Shown here: piece by piece, positions 52,804 to 52,853 of the stretch
Numbering within the stretch: position 1 is the first letter of the stretch
Layout: each line of letters begins with the position of its first letter
Position numbers and translations under genes: made by a program
Source of the DNA: Candidatus Arcticimaribacter sp.
GTDB taxonomy: Bacteria > Bacteroidota > Bacteroidia > Flavobacteriales > Flavobacteriaceae
DNA length: 52,853 bases
Direction: 5' to 3'
Assembly (NCBI GenBank): GCA_011526265.1
Contig: WTJN01000034.1
Location: 1-52,853, forward strand
The notes under the pieces: model-generated
What the model was told of the DNA's origin: nothing
Database searches by the model: none
What the model saw: the letters and a program-made list of their open reading frames with translations, nothing else

Positions 52804-52853
52804 GACTTGGTAGCTCAGTTGGTAGAGCATCTCCCTTTTAAGGAGAGGGTCCT
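52804..52853 (+). tRNA. tRNA-Lys (anticodon TTT), truncated at window end
   Basis: GACTTGGTAGCTCAGTTGGTAGAGCATCTCCCTTTTAAGGAGAGGGTCCT: D-arm GCTCAGTTGGTAGAGC, anticodon stem TCTCC/GGAGA with loop CTTTTAA. Confidence 0.95.

Overview
This 52.9-kb window is a chromosomal segment from a Bacteroidota genome, most likely Flavobacteriia. That placement rests on TAnnTTTG promoter motifs, RprXY, the Bacteroidota-type RpoZ, a split transketolase, a DUF4835 protein and a murQ-DUF6095 pair. Most of it is dense housekeeping sequence: aroQ, xerD, rprXY, coaE, fabI, recN, coaBC, rpoZ, bamD, dapA, ligA, prmC, ribD, dnaA, mltG, dapF, htrA, trmD, rplS, icd, murQ, thrS-infC-rpmI-rplT, dnaB, accA, lptG, tgt, transketolase subunits, aroK and a truncated tRNA-Lys. 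The most interesting items are: (1) the isocitrate dehydrogenase gene has an in-frame TAA at codon 37, with recognisable IDH sequence on both sides; (2) a co-directional accessory cluster (about 0.5-6.7 kb) encodes a GMC oxidoreductase, an MFS transporter, an 834-aa fusion of a flavin/NAD(P) oxidoreductase with DUF2855, a DUF3291 protein and a small membrane protein, and is a candidate undescribed redox/transport pathway; (3) infC has no in-frame ATG at its conserved N-terminus, implying a rare start codon (AUA/AUU class) or a severe truncation; (4) a YHS / ATP-grasp / DinB three-gene operon of unknown function; (5) an AT-rich DUF1572 island lies between trmD and rplS, next to an apparently truncated ORF. 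No CRISPR array, complete prophage or complete IS element was recognised. All homology calls are from memory of protein families, without database searches.
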